Assembly (NCBI GenBank): GCA_035079385.1
Contig: JAVHKY010000009.1
Span: 248,001 to 312,000, forward strand
DNA length: 64,000 nucleotides
Reading direction: 5' to 3'
DNA from: Aspidiotus rigidus
Lineage: Eukaryota; Arthropoda; Insecta; Hemiptera; Diaspididae
The notes under the pieces are model-generated. The model was given only the letters and a program-made list of their open reading frames with translations, was not told the DNA's origin and did no database searches. Below are positions 46,345 through 57,101 of this stretch, in pieces (the stretch's first letter is position 1; every line of letters starts with the position of its first letter). A program made the translations under genes and the position numbers.

Positions 46345-46567
46345 AAGAGAGAAGCTTACACGTGGTACCTATATGTATATATTAATTAAAAAAACGAAAA
46401 ACGGCACTTGATACCACTATTTTTCCAAATTTTTATTTTAAATAAAAACCGACTTCGTTTGTAATCCCTGATGATGTCGCGTGAGCGACGAAACGTCGGT
46501 TTTTATTTAAAATAAAAATTTGGAAAAATAGTGGTATCAAGTGCCGTTCTTCGTTTTTTTAAATTAA
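46345..46567 (+). mobile_element. Penelope-like element derivative c (palindromic, minimal)
   Basis: A 13-bp target duplication TATTACAATTATG lies at 46332-46344 and 46568-46580. A 37-bp unduplicated segment is followed by the left arm 46382-46453, an inverted copy of the right end 46495-46567 with very few differences. Only 41 bases separate the arms, and they hold a hammerhead core. The layout is the same as in copies a and b, but no GIY-YIG coding fragment is left. PLE origin is inferred from that shared layout and the ribozyme-like motif. Confidence 0.7.
46462..46503 (+). ncRNA. hammerhead-ribozyme-like motif in PLE c
   Basis: CTGATGA (46468-46474), an extra T, stem II GTCGC/GCGAC with GTGA loop (46476-46489), GAAAC, and GTC at 46495-46497. 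All catalytic-core residues of the hammerhead consensus are present. Stem I is short (CC/GG plus possible further pairs), and stem III is two pairs without a loop, which implies action as a dimer. The inverted right arm begins at the GTC of the predicted cleavage triplet. Confidence 0.65.
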
Positions 46568-47059
46568 TATTACAATTATGTTCTATCAGTTTCTGTAGGC
46601 GAGTGCAGCACGCTTAAACATACGAGGACACCTTGACACTTGCATTGAGAGTATTGTTTAGTGCGCATAATTACAGCTGACGCAGCAGCATTTTTGGGCT
46701 ATATACACTTTGCGCAAATGCAGACGAAAAACTTGCGGAAAATGAGAAGCATTTTGCGCAAATGTAAGAAACAGATTACACTGACAGTTTGCGCAAACGA
46801 AGTCAACAATGGAGGGCGGGGTGAATCAGGATGATGTAATAATTTTGTGAAATAATCTTCGTACTCCGAAGATGACTAAAAAGAATACTCGTATGTACAC
46901 ACTAGGTGAATGGAGTCGGAGGTTAAATTTTCCTATCAGATGAGAATTGCTAATGATTTTACCAACTAATATTGCTTCACACCAGACGAATAGATTTCTG
47001 AACAAAATTAACTCAATAATCCAGTTGAAGGACACAAGATTTCTATCAATTCATCACCC

Positions 47060-47200
47060 TAATTTTTACCGACTTTTTACTTGTAAAAAGTGAGGTATTA
47101 CACCCGACGCAAAGTATTCAGGGGGAGGGGGCAATAAACTTTCTCGACGTTTTGGAGGTCCTAGATCACTTCTACCCTAATAAGAAAATTTCAGGTTTCC
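47060..47200 (+). repeat. dispersed repeat unit with TATTACACCCG, second copy
   Basis: Matches 35437-35575 in inverted orientation across about 140 bp. It ends directly at an (AT)n tract and then repeat copy B. Confidence 0.6.
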
Positions 47201-47201
47201 T

Positions 47202-47690
47202 TATATATATATATATATAAGATTTTTTTTGTCCACGCAACTCCTCAAAAACTACTGGTTGGATTCTAATGAAATTTGGCCAAGTTGTAGTGGATTATCT
47301 GAAGTTGGGAATGTGAATTTTTTTCTTAGATTTCTCGAGTAGTTGAGTAACTCTCAATTTTCCTCAAATTTCTTAGTGTTGTTTCTCAAAAAGCATCAAT
47401 CGTATTATTTTAATATCATTACATTACGTTGAAGTGTATTCAAAATTATTGCCATGAAATTTTGGTATAGATTGGATGAGTGGTTTTTGAGTAATTCTCA
47501 AAATATGCGTATAAAGCCGTCGGGGCTTGTTCGATTTGAGTTCTTTTGCCTGAAAGGTAATGCATCATATATTGGCTGTAAAAACTTCTTATTACCAACC
47601 GTATATGATTGAATAAAATCAACATTTATTGGGTATGTTGAAAAGATGTTGCGCGTGAGCGATAGATTGAATAATCAGCCGAGTATATCC
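47202..47690 (+). repeat. dispersed repeat, copy B
   Basis: Direct-orientation counterpart of 5831-6345. It opens with (AT)n and GATTTTTTTTGTCCACGCAA and diverges after about 47690. It is non-coding. Confidence 0.75.
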
Positions 47691-48685
47691 ATTCTAAATG
47701 GAGAAATCAATTTGTAAACACAGCGTAGGTATGCTTATTAAATTAAGGTAGTTAGAAGTTCCAGTGGAGGCTCAAAATATATGTTTTATGTCTCACAGTG
47801 GATGCCATCAATTTTACTGTACACTAAGTTGTATACGTGTATTGAAGACATGAAACATGTCTAAAATTCACCTATTTATACACCTATCATTATTTGTAAC
47901 CTTGAATTCAATTTTTTGTAGCTGATGTGTTCTCCTCCTGTCCAATATATTTTACTTATAAATGTGCATTTTTTTTATGGGCTTTCATTTTTTTTCATCA
48001 GTGCGGGCATATTTTGATGCTCAACTTATTTTTTTGTTGTGGCCTCTTTTTTGATGTGCTGACAAATGCATAACAAAAAAAAAGGAACTTATTAAGAAAT
48101 AGTCAAAAAATTAGAAATGAATTGAATGAGAGAAATATGCGTGGGGTGTCATGTATAAAGTTATTGAAAAAGTCGGTGGTGCTTACGCTGCTGCGTGAGC
48201 TTTTTTTTTCAAGTCGTGAGTTTTCCCTTTTATCCGTAAACTTGAAAAAAAACAACAATAATATGAACAGTAATAAAGAAATGATACTCAGTAAATGACA
48301 AGGAAGAATATTATCTAAAAAAGTGTTTACATGTACGCACTAAAATTTATAACTTACGAAAAATTGAAGTCTAAGAGTTTCTTCGCTACATGTGGAAGCT
48401 GAACCTTCATGTATGATAAAATAATTTCTTCTCGTTTTTTAGTTTGTCTTCTGCTTCTGTTTGCAACCACCTGGTTTTTTCGATCCTTTCAACAGGTTTC
48501 CATGCTCATCTGTCATTCAAATTGGGTAGTTATTTTCCCACATAACAAATCTTTCAAAGTGAGAAGGGAAATGTGTGGCTAGTGCGTGCGCAAACTGTGT
48601 CTCTTTTCTTGCGCAACATGTCCGTCAATTTTTCAGAAAATGTACGCGTTTTCGGTCCCATTTGCGCAAAGTGAATTTACCGCAT

Positions 48686-51326
48686 TTTTGCAGTCTCACG
48701 ATAGTAGAAATTTTATTTTTAGTCCTAGAACGGCCAGAATTTACTTTCCATTTCTGTTTTTTATATTATTTCAATCATCAGTCGCCCAACGACAAATACC
48801 GTCAATTTTGTGGTCACAAGCGATTAGCGGCGTGGAATGGAATTACGAGTAACAATGGTTGTGAGAGTTGCGACTAAAAATTTGTGTTTATTGTTTGCGT
48901 GTGGTAGTGACGTTCATTTTTATCAACCCAACTAATCCGAAATGAGGTAACTTGCGCCGCTGAATGCGTTGCGTCGCATGACCAAAAGCGCTCAATGTAT
49001 TTAGGTAGACGTTTCCTGTATTATCTTTTATAGTATTTTATGGTTCAGTGCAGAATCATATTTTTAATGGTATAATTATTGGAAAGTTGATGTTTTCCCG
49101 AATAATATTTACGCTACACTGGCACAGGACGAAATATGCACATCATAGCGTACCCCATTTTGTACATCAAACTTTCTTTCATTTTCAGTAAGCTGGTCAC
49201 ATTTTTTATCATCCGGAAGAAAAAATCATACGATTACGTAGCAGGTTTGATATCATTTTTCAAATTTTTCTGTTTCGACGTTATTCGTTTGGTTGCTCAT
49301 TACAACCATCAAGGTGACGTCGCGTCGCGTCGTGTCGTTTGATTCGTGATACGGTACATAGGCGCTATCACAATATTCACTAACAAATATTGCTATTTTA
49401 AGCTCGTCTGATTCGTTATATTCTCGCCAGTATTACAACTTCACCCGCACTCAAATGACATAGTCCACGTATAGTTAGAAGCGTCAACGTTAATTTCATG
49501 TTACTCGTTGCGCCGTCGACGCCCAGGTAACACCTCGGAATATATACGATTTGTATTATGTATAAATGATTCGGCTGATTTTACGTTTCATTTTCGTCAT
49601 TAGTTTTTCAACATTGTGTTGTAGAGGCAGCCGTTCTACCCGCGTACAAATGTATTGCGAAACTTTTGCACGCAAATTTCGCGCGAGTCCGTACATACTC
49701 GTAGATAATTTTTTGACTCAATTTTCTTACACTGATCGCGATAATCAAAGGTGATGTTGTCTTGGTATGAATTAACATATAACAATATCTACTCGAAATT
49801 AAATATCGGGTACAGACTGCGCCATGTTTCAAGACAATCTATTCTCATACGTATTACGTCTTATACGAGGTAGCAAAAATTTATTTAGTGCAAGAAAGCC
49901 ATGCATAATTATTCTGAAGTTAGTAACTAGAAGTCAGAGGAAAAAATGGAAGTGGTAGCGTTAATGATCGAGTAAAGCGCTATTTCGATATTCACACGTT
50001 TACATACCCTTAAGGACAAGAACGTGGACTACATGTAAGTGAACGGACCTTGAAAATGGGTGTTGAAAAGAAGGTCAGCAATACTTGAGACTTTGAGTAA
50101 AAGTAATTTAAAGTATCATTGTTTGGGCATTGAATCGGCAATTTTCGTACGGTTTATCGGGCTGAATCTTCAATGAAAATAAGTATGTATTTGCATCGCT
50201 AATTAATACATTCGATGAAATAAATTTCCTTTCATACAATATCTGTAGTTACTTACTCTATAGTGATACAAATCGAATTTCTCTTCGGCGTTTGTAATTC
50301 GATTCGTCGCTTATTCGAACAGGCACAAATGCACCATATATAATACGCGTATTGATTTCAAGCATTCTGCAATGTTGAAAAATTATATCACTTTTCAACG
50401 CATTTGGCCAGTATCCACACATAAATATTATACACATACATAAACGTTCAGCACGCCGATCTTATCGTGTTTCCAAAATAAACCGTAGCAATGACCTAAA
50501 AATCTCGATCTTTCCTTGCTCTCACTCGGGCGAGCTTTTCAACGCGTATGCTATCCAGCAAGAAATTAATTTTCGAATGCGGTTTCTTTTTCTGTTATGT
50601 GAATCACGGTAAGTTAATTCGACGGGTGACAAATGGACCTTCGCCCATAACGGCCGTACCTTCGCTACTAGTTTTGTCGCGATCTTATAAATCAAAGTAT
50701 TTACCATGGGACCATATACGAGCAGAGACGAAGTGTAGCAACGATAAGTTACACTGTGGCATATACTTAAGCCGTTAAAAAATCGATCCAGTTTTAAGAA
50801 AATGAGTGTCTCGAGTACAGAGGCGGCGCGCACCCGCCAATTTGATAATTTGAAACAGTAATTTTTCATCGAGCTCGGATTATAAAATTCTCGAATTATA
50901 AGCGGTAGGTACACAATTCGTCTCGAACGCCCGCTCTCTCTCGACAAACAAAATTATACCATACAGCTCGATAAATATAGCTGATGTGCACCGTATCCGA
51001 CGTAAATTCGGTATCTCAAAAGTATTTATGGAGACAAATGCGCACAGAGACTGAATTCTAATTCGTACACGGTGTGATGGCGTACCGATAGCAGAAAAAA
51101 ACGACCAACTGATACAATTAACTCGTTAAAACTCAAGAGTTTGAGTAAGAACTTCTAGCTGCTGTAGCTCTGTAAGTTGTTGGAAGATTTACCTTGAGTA
51201 CGAAATAGTAGATAAGTTTTTCCGGTTATTTGATACTAGAGAGCGCGACGAAGAAATTCAATGTACGTATCAAATATTATCATCTATATATTATTACGAT
51301 AATACAAAAAAAAAAAAAAAAAAAAA
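48686..51326. other. intergenic, nothing recognised
   Basis: 2.6 kb with no defensible exon or repeat boundary. A poly(A) run occupies about 51306-51326. A GGCGGCGCGCACCCGCC hairpin-like sequence at about 50823 recalls the Helitron 3' hairpins but lacks the CTAG end. Confidence 0.4.
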
Positions 51327-51665
51327 TTGAAAAAATGCATGAACGAAATTATACGATTCTAAAAGTATTATCGACGTCTATGACGATGCCGTTGACCGTT
51401 TTTTGAAATTGGCTCTGGTTATCAAGAAATGAACATACCAAGTTCCCGCCAATTGTAGCGACGCACATTGTATGTTACCCAGCTATCGAATTTCGCGAGT
51501 ACGAGAATATAAAATTATGTACACTGCGTGTCGCTACGATTGGTGGGAACTTGATATGATCATTTCTCGATAACCAGGGCTAATTTAAAAAAACAATGAA
51601 CGGCATCGTGATCAGCGTCGAAAATACTTCTAAACTCGTATAATTTCGTTCATGCATTTTTCAAT
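51327..51665. mobile_element. foldback MITE with arms of about 150 bp
   Basis: 51327-51476 and 51515-51665 are inverted copies (TTGAAAAAATGCATGAACG, CAAGTTCCCRCCAAT). A loop of about 38 bp separates them. A-rich and T-rich tracts flank the arms. It is non-coding. A partial copy is at 36850-36945. Confidence 0.75.
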
Positions 51666-52548
51666 TTTTTTTGTTTTGTTGTGTAGTGTTATCATTCACT
51701 ATTTAGCTTACCACGCTATCACACTGCACATAGCAAAAAGTAGACACCGCTTTTCCTATAGAAGACAAAAATTTTCTTATGGCGTTTTCATTTCTTCTCT
51801 CTTTTTCTCTACTCTTCTTATATTATTATCATTGTTTTAAGGTGAAATGCTGTATGCGTGTAGTACCTCGATTCTTGATGAACAGTACCTAAACCATAAC
51901 TTGACCATCTCGGACGTACAAAAGAAAAAAGAAAAGACAGTTGATATGTATTTACAACATATAGTTTGTAGAGTTTATGAGAATGTACTCGTTATTCTAT
52001 ACATTTCTTGAATATTAGTGCAATTGAGTGACCATCCACCCCGTGGCCAACTATTGTCTGTCGTTTAGAACGGTGAGAGACTTTCGTTTGTTCCTTTGAG
52101 GGTGTTCGCTAGACCTGGTGAAATGGCTACGTTTCACGTTGTCGAATTTCGAAATAACAAACTGGAAAAATCACGCGATAGTAATTGTAAGAAAGGTCGC
52201 GTTCTTCTGAAATTTTTGGACGTCCAATCCGAAGGGATAGTCAATATGCGTTGTACTTGCTTGCGAATATATGCAAAGTTTGTAACGGTTATGAAATATT
52301 TCTTTCACGTTAGTTGTTTGTAAAAGTGATCTTCACTCCTTTATCAAAGAGCGTAAAGTTGATCTTTCCGTCTGTGTTCATATATATGTCACGATTTTTA
52401 TCGAAACTCGTACTTTAGTGAAACTCACGCCCAGTTAACATGGAAACAAGCGAGGCGTGTGAAACAGAACCAGAATCCTCCCTTACCCGTCACATAAACC
52501 CGGTTACACGTAGGTAAAATATTCGTATGATATACAAGAACGACGGTT
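51666..52548. other. intergenic, nothing recognised
   Basis: The frame 52096-52323 has no recognisable motif and no splice context. Otherwise AT-rich. Confidence 0.4.
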
Positions 52549-53165
52549 CAAGCCCCATGCTTTTTCAAAAATTTTTTTTTTCTTTTTTTCTTTTTTTTGG
52601 TTTTTGCTTACTTTCCTTCATTTCAATGACAATGTTTTTGCAATTGGCTATTGAAATTAAAGAAAAATCAAGAAATTAAAAAGGTATTCCCAATAATTTT
52701 CTCCGAATTCATTCCTTCATTTTAATTCATTTGTAACAGACACGCATGATAAGCGAATTGATATGAGGGAAAAATCAAATAAATAAAATATAAGAATCTG
52801 CAATAATTTTCTCATTCGATTTCTTTGTTTCAATTCATTTGTAACAGAAAGGCATCATATACGATCAAGCCCCATGCTTTTTCAAAAATTATTTTTTTTC
52901 TTTTTTTGATGTTTTCGCCTACTTTCCTTCGTTTCAATGACAATGTTTAAAATTGCAATTGGCTAGTGAAATGAAAGAAAAACCAAGCAATTAAAAAGGC
53001 ATTCCCAATAATTGTCTCCTTCGATTTCATTTCTTCGTAATTTGTAATTCACATTAAAGAAAAACCGAGAAATTAAAAAGGCTTCTCCAATAATTTTCTC
53101 CTTCGAATTCATTTCTTCGTTTTAATTCATTTGTAACACACAGGCATGATACACGAAGGTTCCAC
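52549..53165 (+). repeat. tandem duplication of a unit of about 310 bp
   Basis: CAAGCCCCATGCTTTTTCAA starts both units (about 52551 and 52865). Shared internal words are TTTCAATGACAATGTTT, ATTCCCAATAATT and TTCATTTGTAACA. Each unit also contains internal partial repeats. It is non-coding and directly adjoins the Helitron-like fragment. Confidence 0.65.
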
Positions 53166-53344
53166 TTTCATGCTTCTTTTGACACTTCTTTTTTCCCTAT
53201 TCTCCTATGTTACATGAGTCAAAACTTACTTACGCTGGACAGGAAGTTCAAATTTACCTTGAAGTTAACATTTACACAACTTCGACAATTGTCCTATTGA
53301 TATGAGGGAAACATCAAAAAAATAAAAAATACGAATTTGCAACA

Positions 53345-53870
53345 ATTGTCGTTTTTTCCCGTTTTTTTCCGCTCATTACTCCATCCAGAAGAAGTCAGAA
53401 CGTTGAAATTTATCTAGAATTTTACCCAAATAAAAATAAGACATCCAAAGATACTCCACGTCAATAGCTAAAAGCGTTCAAATAACAGGCATACAAACAT
53501 ATCATCGTTGTCACAGTTGCGTTTCTACAGACAGTGAGACAAACATTCTAAGATTTCCCTACTTCCCGTAACCTTAAGAAAATAAAAATAACACACCTCT
53601 AACGTGCTGCAATTTAGAAGGTAGCACTAAAATCCGGTTTTCAAGAGGGTAGGAGAGAAATACAGTAGACAGTTGGGTGTCGGTACCCTTCTTGGGCGAT
53701 TCGAATCACGTCAAGTGACGCGTACAGCAAGTGCACACAATTTTTAATGAGAACTTTTTTTCTATGGGAGCTAAAATTTTCATTTATGGCTTAAAATTTG
53801 TTCTGGAATAATACGAATATGTGGCGAAGATTTCATGTCGATAGGTAGAGCGGTTCTTGAGTAATAAAAG

Positions 53871-53912
<42 letters not shown>

Positions 53913-53937
53913 TAAACTTTCCGCTTTATATATTAGA
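53345..53937 (-). mobile_element. Helitron-like 5' fragment (minus strand)
   Basis: Read on the minus strand it begins A|TCTAATATATAAAGCGGAAA at 53937. It matches the 5' about 590 bp of the element at 21880-23583 through CATCCAGAAG near 53390. It carries an expanded (GACA)n microsatellite at 53871-53912 where the other copy has one or two units. The 3' hairpin/CTAG end is missing, so the copy is truncated or continues into unrecognised sequence. Confidence 0.65.
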
Positions 53938-54047
53938 TTTATCCCAGACTAACACACAAGAGAGTCCCTGAGAGCTAGTTAGTCTATAATAATAACAGCC
54001 TTTATTTCTTGTATCTTTTTTAACAATCATAATAGTGATATATTTTG

Positions 54048-57000
54048 TTAAATGGCCCACTCATGGGCATAGGCCTCTCCGATCTTCCGCCACTTCTCCC
54101 TGCTCTGCGCTTGACTCTGCCATGAGGTACCGACTCTATTTACTATTTCGTCTCTCCATCGCGTTGGTGGTCTCCCTCTACCTCTTTTATACTCGTATGG
54201 GGTCCAATTTGAGAGTTTATAATTCCATTTTTCTGGGTCCCCTCTGGCCATATGGCCTGCATATTTGAATTTTTGTTTTTTCACAATATACCCTATGTCT
54301 TTACTGTTAGTTTTTTCCTTTAAAATTGTATTTTTGACCCTATCTTTTAGTCTGATACTCATTATTCTTCTTTCCATTGCTCTCTGTGTTACTTTCAACC
54401 CCTCTGTTTGTGTTTTGGTTAGGGACCATGTTTGAGCTCCATATTGAAGTACAGGGAGTGTACAGCTCTCAAGAATTTTAATTTTTGCTTCTGTCGGTAG
54501 TTTTTTATTTTTGTATACGTTTTTTAGTCCCCAAAAGTTCCTCCACGCTTTCCTTTTCCTTTCCCTTAGTTCCTTATCAAGTCTGTTTTCCATCGATACT
54601 GTTTGTCCAAGGTATACGTATTCGGTAACTTTTTCTAATTTCACCCCGTTTATAATTATTTCTGTTTCTTCTTCCGTATTGCTCATGTACTTAGTTTTGT
54701 TCATATTAATCTCTAAACCTGATTTTTCACTTTCCTTCCTCAGTTCTTCCGCCATCTCTTCTATTTCCCTTTTGTTTGAGCTTATCAATACTATGTCGTC
54801 AGCAAATCTTAAGTTGTTCAAGTACTTCCCATCTACCCTTATTCCTTTTCCTTCCCAATCTAGTCTCCGAAATATTTCTTCCAACACTACATTGAAAAGA
54901 TTTGAGGAAAGTGGGTCGCCCTGTTTCACTCCCCTCTTCACTTCAAATGTCTCTCCTTTCCTATCTGTTCTAATGTAGGCTTTTGGGTTTCGATAAGAGT
55001 TTTGTATGATATTTATAATTTTGCTAGGAACTCCCTGCTTTCTCAGACCTATCCATATGTCTTGGTGTTCTATAGAGTCGAAGGCCTTTGAGTAGTCGAT
55101 GAAGAGTACGTGGATTTGGATTTGATATTCTCTAGCTTTTTCTAAGAGTTGATTTATAGCCTGGATGTGGTCGATAGTCGAAAACCCCCTTCTAAACCCC
55201 GCTTGTTCATTTGGTTGGTTGAAGTCTAACGTGTTGTAAATTCTGTTTTTTATAATCATCATGAATATTTTACATAGGGTAACTGTTAGGCTTATCGGTC
55301 TATAATTTTCTATCATTTTTCTATCCCCTTTCTTGAATATTAGAGCTATTTCAACTTCTCTCCACTGCTCAGGTATCGTTTCTAATTCTATAATTTTATT
55401 AAAGACCTTTGTGATGGGCTTTATCAGTGCGGGACTAAGTGTTTTTATAGTATTGTTTTTTATTTTATCAGGGCCGGGAGCTTTATCTTTTCTCAATTTA
55501 TTGATAATAGTCCTTACTTCTTCTTCCAAGATTGGGGGGATTAGCTCATTGTTTCCCTCCCTCTCTTCTTCCTCTTCTCTTTTCATTGTTTTGTCTATTT
55601 TGCTAGTGTATAGCTTCTTGTAGAATTCTGTTGCAATTGTTAACATCCCATGTCTGTTTTTTTCCTCCCTTCCAGTCTGATCTATCATGCTGGTCATATG
55701 TCTTCTTCCAGTACTCAGTTCTTTTCTCATTTTCCTTGTAGACCACGTTTCTTCGATGATTTCTTTTGTTCTCCACTCGTTGTAATTTTTTATATCTTTT
55801 CTAACTTCCTTCTTCACCAATTTTTGTAGCTCGCATAATTCTATTTTATCTCTACCTGTTTTTGTGCCCTTTCTCCTCAAGGTATTTTTCTTCTCTATCA
55901 ATTTTCTTGTTTTCTGTGTTAATTTTTCATCTGTTGTTTCCTCTTTCACTATTCCGTATTTGCTCTCTGTGTCTACTATTGCTTTCACTAAATTGTCGTA
56001 CTCAGTCTTTACATTATCTTGTGATATTTGTGTTTTTCTTAGCAGGTGTGTTAAGTATTCCATGGCTTCTGTTTGTTCATTCAATGGTATAGTTCTCATT
56101 GCCTTGATTCCGTTTTTTATATAATTCTTTATTCTTGCCCTTCTAGCTATTTTTAAGGTGCAACGAGTTATTCTATGGTCAGAGGAGTACTTAAACCGAG
56201 AGAGGGTGTTTATATTGTTTATTATTGAGAGATCGTTCGTCAGTAAATGATCTATTTTATTTTTTGTCTTGCCATCTGGTGATATCCAGGTCCACACTTT
56301 ATTCTCTCTCTTTTTAAAGTATGAGTCTGCAATCTTCATACCATTCTTTTCGGCTAGTTGGATTAGTTTTTCACCACTTTTATTTCTTTGTCCTATTCCG
56401 TATCGACCTTGTACGCCTACAATTTCACCCTTCCCTATTTTACTATTCCAATCTCCCATAGCTAATGTATAGTATTCCTTCTCATCCTGTATTGTTTGGT
56501 CTACTAAATTGTAAAATTCTTCGATTTCCTCAATATTTTTATCAGCTGTTGGTGCATAAACTTGTATTAGTGCTAAGGACGTAAGGTTATCAATTCTTAC
56601 TTTTAATATTCCCACTCTTTCTGATATTCTCTTTATTTCTGTGATCTTGTTCCACAAATTTCCTCTCACGTAAAAACCTATACCTCTGTGTCCCTTAGTC
56701 TCCCCAAAGTAATAGAAGAAATTTCCGTTTTTCCTTTGAATCAGCCCTTCTCCCTTCCTTCTGATTTCTGAGAGACCTATAATATCCCATTTTATATTGC
56801 TGATAGCTTCTTCTAGTTCATAGAGTCGGTCCTCTCCCACTAAACCTCTGCAGTTATAGTGCAGTATTTCTAGGTTTTGTGCTTTCTCATTTGTATTGCC
56901 TATTTTCTCTTTTTTATCTTCATAGTTTTTTGTATTTTTATCTACTTTTTTATTATATTTGAATTCTCTTACCTTTATTGTTTGGAGGGTTTCGTGTTCG

Positions 57001-57086
57001 ATAATTTCGGAGGTAGCAGTCCGCGTGCAGATCTTCCACGGTGACTGAGGCCGGCTTGGAAGATCGGAGTCCGATGAGCGAGCCAT
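54048..57086 (-). CDS. LINE ORF2: AP-type endonuclease and reverse transcriptase
   Basis: 1,012 residues, ATG at 57086. Residues about 72-312 form the apurinic-like endonuclease: N78 (LHYNCRGL), E107 (SEIRR), Y177 (VYAPT), GDWN 211-214, D279-H280 (KIDH) and SSDHR 301-305. This is a complete catalytic set for nicking target DNA. The reverse transcriptase spans about 520-800: QWREVEIALIFKKGDR, NYRPISL, EQAGFRRGFSTIDHI, LFIDYSKAFDS with D664, and FADDIVL with D763-D764. The C-terminal region has KYAGHMARGD and GRPPTRWRDEI with a following W...W pattern common to insect RTE-like elements. No RNase H. No stop or frameshift. It copies the LINE RNA at the nicked target (target-primed reverse transcription). 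Confidence 0.93.
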   Translation of the reverse strand: MARSSDSDLPSRPQSPWKICTRTATSEIIEHETLQTIKVREFKYNKKVDKNTKNYEDKKEKIGNTNEKAQNLEILHYNCRGLVGEDRLYELEEAISNIKWDIIGLSEIRRKGEGLIQRKNGNFFYYFGETKGHRGIGFYVRGNLWNKITEIKRISERVGILKVRIDNLTSLALIQVYAPTADKNIEEIEEFYNLVDQTIQDEKEYYTLAMGDWNSKIGKGEIVGVQGRYGIGQRNKSGEKLIQLAEKNGMKIADSYFKKRENKVWTWISPDGKTKNKIDHLLTNDLSIINNINTLSRFKYSSDHRITRCTLKIARRARIKNYIKNGIKAMRTIPLNEQTEAMEYLTHLLRKTQISQDNVKTEYDNLVKAIVDTESKYGIVKEETTDEKLTQKTRKLIEKKNTLRRKGTKTGRDKIELCELQKLVKKEVRKDIKNYNEWRTKEIIEETWSTRKMRKELSTGRRHMTSMIDQTGREEKNRHGMLTIATEFYKKLYTSKIDKTMKREEEEEREGNNELIPPILEEEVRTIINKLRKDKAPGPDKIKNNTIKTLSPALIKPITKVFNKIIELETIPEQWREVEIALIFKKGDRKMIENYRPISLTVTLCKIFMMIIKNRIYNTLDFNQPNEQAGFRRGFSTIDHIQAINQLLEKAREYQIQIHVLFIDYSKAFDSIEHQDIWIGLRKQGVPSKIINIIQNSYRNPKAYIRTDRKGETFEVKRGVKQGDPLSSNLFNVVLEEIFRRLDWEGKGIRVDGKYLNNLRFADDIVLISSNKREIEEMAEELRKESEKSGLEINMNKTKYMSNTEEETEIIINGVKLEKVTEYVYLGQTVSMENRLDKELRERKRKAWRNFWGLKNVYKNKKLPTEAKIKILESCTLPVLQYGAQTWSLTKTQTEGLKVTQRAMERRIMSIRLKDRVKNTILKEKTNSKDIGYIVKKQKFKYAGHMARGDPEKWNYKLSNWTPYEYKRGRGRPPTRWRDEIVNRVGTSWQSQAQSREKWRKIGEAYAHEWAI

Positions 57087-57101
57087 TCGTGTTACACTAG
57101 A

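Larger units (their letters stand above)
46700..48685. repeat. inverted pair with TTTGCGCAAA motifs enclosing other repeats
   Basis: 46700-46805 and 48583-48685 are inverted homologues (CACTTTGCGCAAATG, CAGTTTGCGCA). Between them lie the TATTACACCCG unit (47060-47200), dispersed repeat copy B (47202-47690) and AT-rich DNA to 48580. They may be the ends of a 2-kb non-autonomous element into which others inserted. Confidence 0.45.

Noticed and set aside
50823..50842. GGCGGCGCGCACCCGCC as a fourth Helitron 3' hairpin.
   Set aside because: No CTAG end follows and no matching 5' portion was found nearby.
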